In this document: positions 58,728 to 64,000 of the stretch, in pieces
How positions within the stretch are numbered: the stretch's first letter is position 1
Layout: each line of letters begins with the position of its first letter
Source of the DNA: Hemerocallis citrina
Taxonomy: Eukaryota; Streptophyta; Magnoliopsida; Asparagales; Asphodelaceae
DNA length: 64,000 nt
Assembly (NCBI GenBank): GCA_017893485.1
Contig: CM030362.1
Span: 178,002,166-178,066,165, forward strand
Direction of reading: 5' to 3'
Notes under the pieces: generated by a model
Seen by the model: only the letters and a program-made list of their open reading frames with translations
What the model was told of the DNA's origin: nothing
Database searches by the model: none
Made by a program: the position numbers and the translations under genes

Positions 58728-60111
58728 GTTACAATAATATCTTTAAAAGCCCAAGTGTTACAACTTTCAAAAAATTTACATAAGTAAATAAAGCACAACA
58801 CTTGGTACTTCACTTAGATGCTTCCCAACAAATAAATGAATTACAACAATTGTTACAAATGAAACAATAGTAAACAATATATATTACAGCGGAAATAAAA
58901 TCGACTCTTGCTTTTCTCTCACCTTGAGTCCTCCTGAATCCTGTACCTGTAGCTTGCAATCCAGTACCTATTGAAATGGGGACGTTAGTACATATACTGA
59001 CGCTTTAAGGCTAATGACTAGCAGCAATTCTCTACTTTAAGCAAACAGATTTGATGAAAAGTGAAACGTGTATATATAATGGATGTGTCAGTGTATGCTA
59101 TGACTTGGACTCTAATGCAAGACTTACCAATGCAATAATGCTCTTATTCTAATGCAAGCAAGTCTCCGGAACAGTCTGCATCCCATACGACATACGCCTC
59201 ATCTCAAGCCATTTCTTCATATATATGGATTTGAACCCGCGCCATGAATTCTACTCTTGTACTCAACTTGTTTCCGAAGATACGACATGACTGATGAGGT
59301 TGCCCTAAGATGGTCTAATCCCGTCAGGCGCACCGGACCTCACTAAAATATCTGACGAATCTTTGGAGTTTCCGCAGTTGCAGGTTAGCTCGAAGCACCC
59401 CCTGCCGCCCCCTAACCAGACCGTCATCTATGGCTTCTCGCCCTTAGATATAAGACAAGACGGAGTTCCGGGGGTCCATCCCCTAGCTCCGATGGGAATC
59501 GCTCCCGCTTATCAAGGCACTTCAGAAATTAACAGACGAGATACAGATCCCGTGCTCCCAACTTTTGAGAAGGCACAGACCGTATCCCTTTGACAAGAAG
59601 GGTACAACCCAATAACACCGCCTAGTGTCGGCCTATAGGACATGTCGGATCATAAGGTATCACCCTTAACACCAACTCTTTTCCTTCGGCAAAAATGATA
59701 ATAAATATAGGTTAAGTAGTAATAGCCATAAGTTACTACCCTAACAATGTCACTAACCCTAAACAACCCTAGGGATGACAACAGAACTTACACAACATGC
59801 TAAGTCTTAAGTTAGACTTCGCAAGATAACTCTCCTAGGCTGCTCAACCTCGACTTACCAGAATCCCTAAGGATCTGGTTCATGGCCTATCGATTCAAGA
59901 CCCTGGCAATACGAGCGTATTCGCATGCTATAACCCTGAACTTGGATTTCGTCAACACTCCGGTCCGCGATCAACCAACTCGATCAAGATCTGACGGTAC
60001 ATGCGAAGTGACTCGTCCACAGTCCCTTAGGAGTAAGGTAAACACACGTCTTGATGGTCTATAGCCCCTAGGGCAATGATATGACCCTAGACGAGCACAA
60101 CAAACTGCGTA

Positions 60112-60300
60112 CTAGATAATAAGCTACATACGAGTAAACAAAACACATACGAGCTAAACAAGCTACGTATGAAACCAGCAACTACATACGAGCCAGGCAA
60201 GCTGCGTATGAGACAACAACATACATACGAGCCAAATAAGCTACTTATGAGACCACGGCTACATACGGGCCAGGCGAGCTGCGTATGAGCAAAACCACAC
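60112..60300. repeat. ~30-bp 'acatacgagccagg' tandem array in Y
   Basis: About six degenerate units of 'tacatacgagccaggcaagc' plus 'tgcgtatgaga'. Confidence 0.75.
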
Positions 60301-60959
60301 ATAAAAACAACCATACAGGTATTCTAACAACCTAGAAGCAACCAAACGTGCTTACTAGAAAAACTTGATCTTCTATAATTAGAAGCAACAGAAGAATCTA
60401 CTAACTGTCTAAAATAGACGTACTACCAAAGAAAAAACCCGAAAGCGACATAAAAACCTTCCGACAGCCTAGAAGCAACCAGTGCTATGCTTATCGAAAT
60501 TCGACAAAAATCGACTTTTTATAAAAGTAAGAACATCTACCACAACTCTCTAGTGGAACCCTTTTTCAGATTCCATAAGGAATCCAAAATCCGGTCCAAT
60601 TTCAATTAGAACCGCATACAACTAGAACTACTCATGGGTTCTTTTTCCCAAATTTGAACTAGGACAACATGCGACTAGGTTCATGAGTTCTTTCTCAAGA
60701 TTGAGCTAGAACCACCTAGAACCTAAATGCATGGTTTTCTCGCCAATTCGAGCTAGAACTATCAAGGAGCTAGTTTCATGGGTTTCTTCTTAAAAATTGA
60801 ACTAGAACAACTATGGAACATGGGTTCATTTCAATAATTTAATTGGATTAGCATGCAAGCTAAACTCATGGGTTCCTTTTAGAATTTAACTAAAATCACT
60901 ACAACATATAACTTAAACATGCATAGATTATTTTGAATCTAAACAACCATACAAACTCA

Positions 60960-61600
60960 AGCATGGATTCTTTTAAATCTAGAACAACTACACATCTCAA
61001 GCATGGGTCTTTTACTACAATCAACTCAAGCATGGGTTTCTTACTATAATCAACTCAAGCATGGGTTACTTACTACAATCAACTCAAGCATGGGTTTCTT
61101 TACTATAATCAACTCAAGTATGGTTTACTTACTGCAATCAACTCAAGCATGATATACAACTCAAACATGGACTTCTTTACTCCATCAACCTACAACAACT
61201 TAAGCATGGTATAAAACTTAAGAATGGGTTTCATTACTACATCAACCTACAACAACTCAAGCATGGTATACAACTTAAGAATGAGTTTCTTTACTACACA
61301 ACTTAAGCATGATTCTTATGACAACAATCTAGCATGATGGGTTTCTTTACTACACAACTTAAGCATGGTTTCTTTACTACATCAACCTACAACAACTTAA
61401 ACATGATTCTTACTACAACAATCTAGCATGATGAGTTTCTTTACTACATAACTTAAGCATGGTTTTTTTACTACATCACAAGCATGAATGGGTTCTTTTT
61501 GAAACTAGAACACTTATACAAGCATGAATGGGTTCTCTTTGATTAGAACACTACCACATACAATCTCAAGCATGAATGGTTCTTTTTGGTCTAGAATAAC
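60960..61600. repeat. ~30-bp 'caactcaagcatgggtttct' array in Y
   Basis: A loose array of 25-40 bp units with 'aa(c/t)tcaagcatgg' and 'ttactacaatcaac', grading into the regular 24-bp array downstream. Confidence 0.75.
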
Positions 61601-61605
61601 TACAC

Positions 61606-61941
61606 AACTTAAGCATGAAGTTTTACTACAACTTAAGCATGAATATTTACTACAACTTAAGCATGAAATTTTACTACAACTTAAGCAAGAATATCTACTA
61701 CAACTTAGGCATGAAGCTTTACTACAACTTAAGCATGAATATTTACTACAACTTAAGCATGAAACTTTACGACAACTTAAGAATGAATATCTACTACCAC
61801 TTAAGCATGAATATTTACTACAACTTAAGCATGAAACTTTACTGCAACTTAAGCATGAATATCTACTACCACTTAAGCATGAATATTTACTACAACTTAA
61901 GCATGAATATCTACTACCACTTAAGTATGAATATTTACTAG
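61606..61941. repeat. 24-bp minisatellite, about 14 copies
   Basis: The unit 'acttaagcatgaatatttac' plus 'taca' repeats with 24-bp spacing and few substitutions. Because 24 is a multiple of 3, it creates an apparent 209-residue ORF of LKHEYLLQ repeats (61524-62153), which I do not regard as a gene. Confidence 0.93.
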
Positions 61942-63156
61942 CTATTACAAAGACTACTTCTCTTTATGAATTACAAGTCTTAAAATATTACAAAAATCTA
62001 ACTTTATGGACTACAAATTTCTACATATTACAAAAATCTACTTTTTATAAATTACAAGTCCTGCATACAACAAAATCCACTTTTTTTCAATCCTACAAGT
62101 TCCTACATACAATAAGAAAAGAAGTAATCCTTTCCATTATAAAATCAAGATAGACATGCTACAAAAGACTAATCTTTTATCATTATAGAAGCAAAAATGG
62201 AAGCTTAATCTTTCACAACCTAGAAGTAAAAATAGAAGCTTAATCATTCATGAACTAGATTTACCAAGGACTTGATTTTTAACAAGTAGAGAGCAACCTA
62301 CACAAAAGACTTATCTTTTCTTAGCTAGTTGAGTTTTACAACCCTAGAATGGGTATGTAAGTATTTTTTCTACACTACTCTTTATATAGTTATAGTCCAA
62401 GTTGTCATTTGTGTTAACAAAATAACCATAATAACCACAATAACCATAACAAGGTTAAAGGTTCAACCTTTATGTGTTTCATTAAGTCCTACCATCCATC
62501 TTTTTCATGGGATCATTTTGATCCCTACAACCACCTTATGCTTAATAATCAGTCCAAGTTATTTTTAAAATACACACACACAAAAGAGGAAAAAAATCAA
62601 CACAATAAAAAAAGAAAATCCCCACCTTGATTTTCAACCATTCTTATGCACGAATCTTAGTTCAAGTAGTTCAAAATAATCATTATAACAACAATAACCA
62701 TAGCAAGGTTCAAGATTCTATCTTTATGTGATTTTGTTGAGTTCTACCATTCCATCTTTCTCATGGGATCATTTTGATCCCTACAATCATGTTTATGCTT
62801 AGGAATTAGTTCAAGTTTTTTAGAAACATACATACAACAACCACCCATCATAAAGATCTGTTCTTTTTATCCTACAACAAACAACCATCAAAAGATGGGT
62901 TCTTTCTCACATACAACCAATAATAAACCCTAAAGATTGGTTCTTTTCTACATATAAAAATAAAAGAGAGCAAAACAAGAGAAGTAGAGAACCCCCACCT
63001 TTTAGTTTCTCTGTATGAAGAACTAGCCTAGTAACTTTCTCCTTCCTCCTAGCTTCTACTACAGCCTACAATGAAGAACTCTCAAATTAGGGTTTTTGTT
63101 CTCTCTTTCTTTTCCTCTTTTTTTTGGTCTTTGTAAAATGATACAAGAGGTGAGGG

Positions 63157-63176
63157 GGGGGGGGGGGGGGGGGGGG
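63157..63176. repeat. Poly-G tract
   Basis: About 20 uninterrupted Gs within Y; length could be affected by sequencing error. Confidence 0.85.
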
Positions 63177-63825
63177 TGTGGAGGAGTGAGGCTTCTAGAA
63201 GAACACCTTATCTCTTATGTGTCTAATTAATCCTAGGTTTAATCTTTCAAACAAAACCTAGCCACCCAAATTGATTTATCATGACAAAAAGAGATATTTT
63301 TGACCAATACACATACTACATGATTTGTACAAACGTACGAAATCGGTACAATACTCGTACGTATGTATATATATGTATACTGATAATCTTCGTTTGTTAA
63401 ACTGCATAATCTGTATAAAAATAAATTAATTACGAAAATAATAATAAAATAAATTTTATTATCAGCTCGGAAGATTACTGTACCAATTTGATACAATACA
63501 AATGTATACAGACTGGTATATACGTACAGATAATGTGTATTAACAAAACTGGGTGATATCCACCAAAAATATTTCAATTCCGAAAATAAAAATAAAATAA
63601 TAATTTTTAATATCTTCTCAGGATTTTCCAGACATTTTTTCAAAAATGCATTTTACAGGATTTTGTACAAGTGCACAAAACCGATACAATACCTGTATAT
63701 ACTTACTAGTATATATTCATAGGTAAGTTTTTATTTAGAAAAACCATGAAATTTCCATAAAAAATATTTTAATTTTAAAAATAATAAGATACAAATATAA
63801 TATCCGACCGGGATATTACATTACC

Positions 63826-64000
63826 TTTTTACTCTTCTTATTCCTCAAAGACCAGTCAGCTGCTACAGTACTCTTGGAGTTCTTGGATTTTGTTTGCTCA
63901 GCGCTTGCTGATTGGAGTTGGCAGATCAATTTGCTTCTTTGCTCGTCGCTTCCAAAAGATCTCTGTCCTTGAAGCTTTGGAGTTCACTGATTAGGTGTTC
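63826..64000 (+). other. Copia 3' region resumes to window end
   Basis: Continuation of the copia element after Y. It contains one degraded palindrome (ccagtcagctg at about 63851). No PPT or LTR start is visible before the window ends. Confidence 0.5.

Larger units (their letters stand above)
55991..63825. mobile_element. LTR-like element Y with target duplication TTACC
   Basis: Block 55996-63820 starts TGTAACGCCCCAATTTCC and ends CGGGATATTACA, flanked by TTACC (55991-55995, 63821-63825). Without the CACTA-like insert it is about 5.2 kb of non-coding sequence with no second internal terminal copy, PBS or gag. I read it as a minus-oriented solo LTR of a chromovirus-like family; such LTRs often start TGTAATATCC. 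It holds the tandem arrays listed below. 58728-60100 and 62150-63150 show no gene. Confidence 0.8.
36831..64000 (+). mobile_element. Sirevirus-like Ty1/copia element, interior, split by two large insertions
   Basis: Plus-strand order gag, protease, integrase, RT, RNase H is the copia order. RT is cut between 40536 and 54311 by X, and the 3' part between 55995 and 63821 by Y. Removing both makes the flanks continuous (DETY joins TPVARLES; 'tttttacc' joins 'tttttactc'). The 3' LTR is beyond the window end. The long coiled-coil Gag and Gag motifs place it in the SIRE lineage by my recognition. Confidence 0.8.

Noticed and set aside
61524..62153. A 209-residue plus-strand ORF with LKHEYLLQ repeats
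   Set aside because: It is produced by the 24-bp minisatellite, whose period is a multiple of three. The frame after the array is AT-rich and there is no promoter or homology.
1..64000. tRNA, rRNA or snRNA genes
   Set aside because: I saw only tRNA-complementary primer-binding sites, not cloverleaf-forming genes with A and B boxes. A tRNAscan run would be needed to exclude one fully.

Overview
This window is plant nuclear DNA, most likely from a eudicot. It is an intergenic block made almost entirely of nested transposable elements in various states of decay. The evidence is Ty1/copia and Ty3/gypsy polyprotein remnants, hAT and LINE fossils, Tourist-like and CACTA-like DNA elements, tRNA-Met type primer-binding sites (PBSs), and spliceosomal GT-AG introns. 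I can support only one convincing host gene: a two-exon gene for a small (69 aa) probable membrane protein on the minus strand at 9451-9757.

Layout. (1) 1-6034 is the 3' end of a Tat-lineage gypsy element. It holds a decayed antisense intron-containing ORF (about 141-3214, minus), a long tandem array with 55-bp and about 110-bp periods (3554-5290), and the 3' LTR. (2) 6035-12974 is a gene-proximal stretch with the small gene, a GC-rich TIR element between ~95-bp direct repeats, a LINE fossil, and two related Tourist-like MITEs (10006-10797, 11504-12196) full of hairpin-like palindromes. (3) 12980-16624 is a solo LTR with target-site duplication (TSD) CAATC. (4) 16729-24256 is a complete terminal-repeat element with two 2.7-2.9 kb LTRs, PBS, polypurine tract (PPT) and TSD GTAAT, coding only for Gag (TR-GAG type, minus strand). 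(5) About 24262-35148 is a broken Tat-lineage gypsy element (gag, PR, RT, two RNase H modules, INT start), interrupted by an LTR-like insertion and by a hAT element that itself contains a 5'-truncated LINE. (6) From about 35.5 kb to beyond the window end lies a Sirevirus-like copia element. Its RT gene is split at 40536/54311 by a 13.8-kb insertion: solo LTR X (TSD CATAT), which carries solo LTR B (TSD ATATT), which carries solo LTR C (TSD TTAAT), plus a solo LTR of the TR-GAG family (TSD CATTT). Its 3' part is split again by LTR-like element Y (55996-63820, TSD TTACC), which contains a non-autonomous CACTA-like element.

The elements act as independent parasites, but three patterns cut across them. 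First, a 10-bp palindrome (CAGTCGACTG core) occurs in pairs spaced 20-22 bp start to start, in the copia element and in at least three gypsy-type LTRs. Second, several long LTRs appear to carry a TATA box, a short exon, a splice donor (GT or GC) and a splice acceptor about 2 kb downstream, i.e. an intron inside the LTR. Third, a ~60-bp block around a 'tgcatccca...acatagg' core recurs in otherwise different LTR families. All boundaries supported by matching 3-5 bp TSDs were read directly from the sequence. Family assignments rest on recognised protein motifs and not on database searches.
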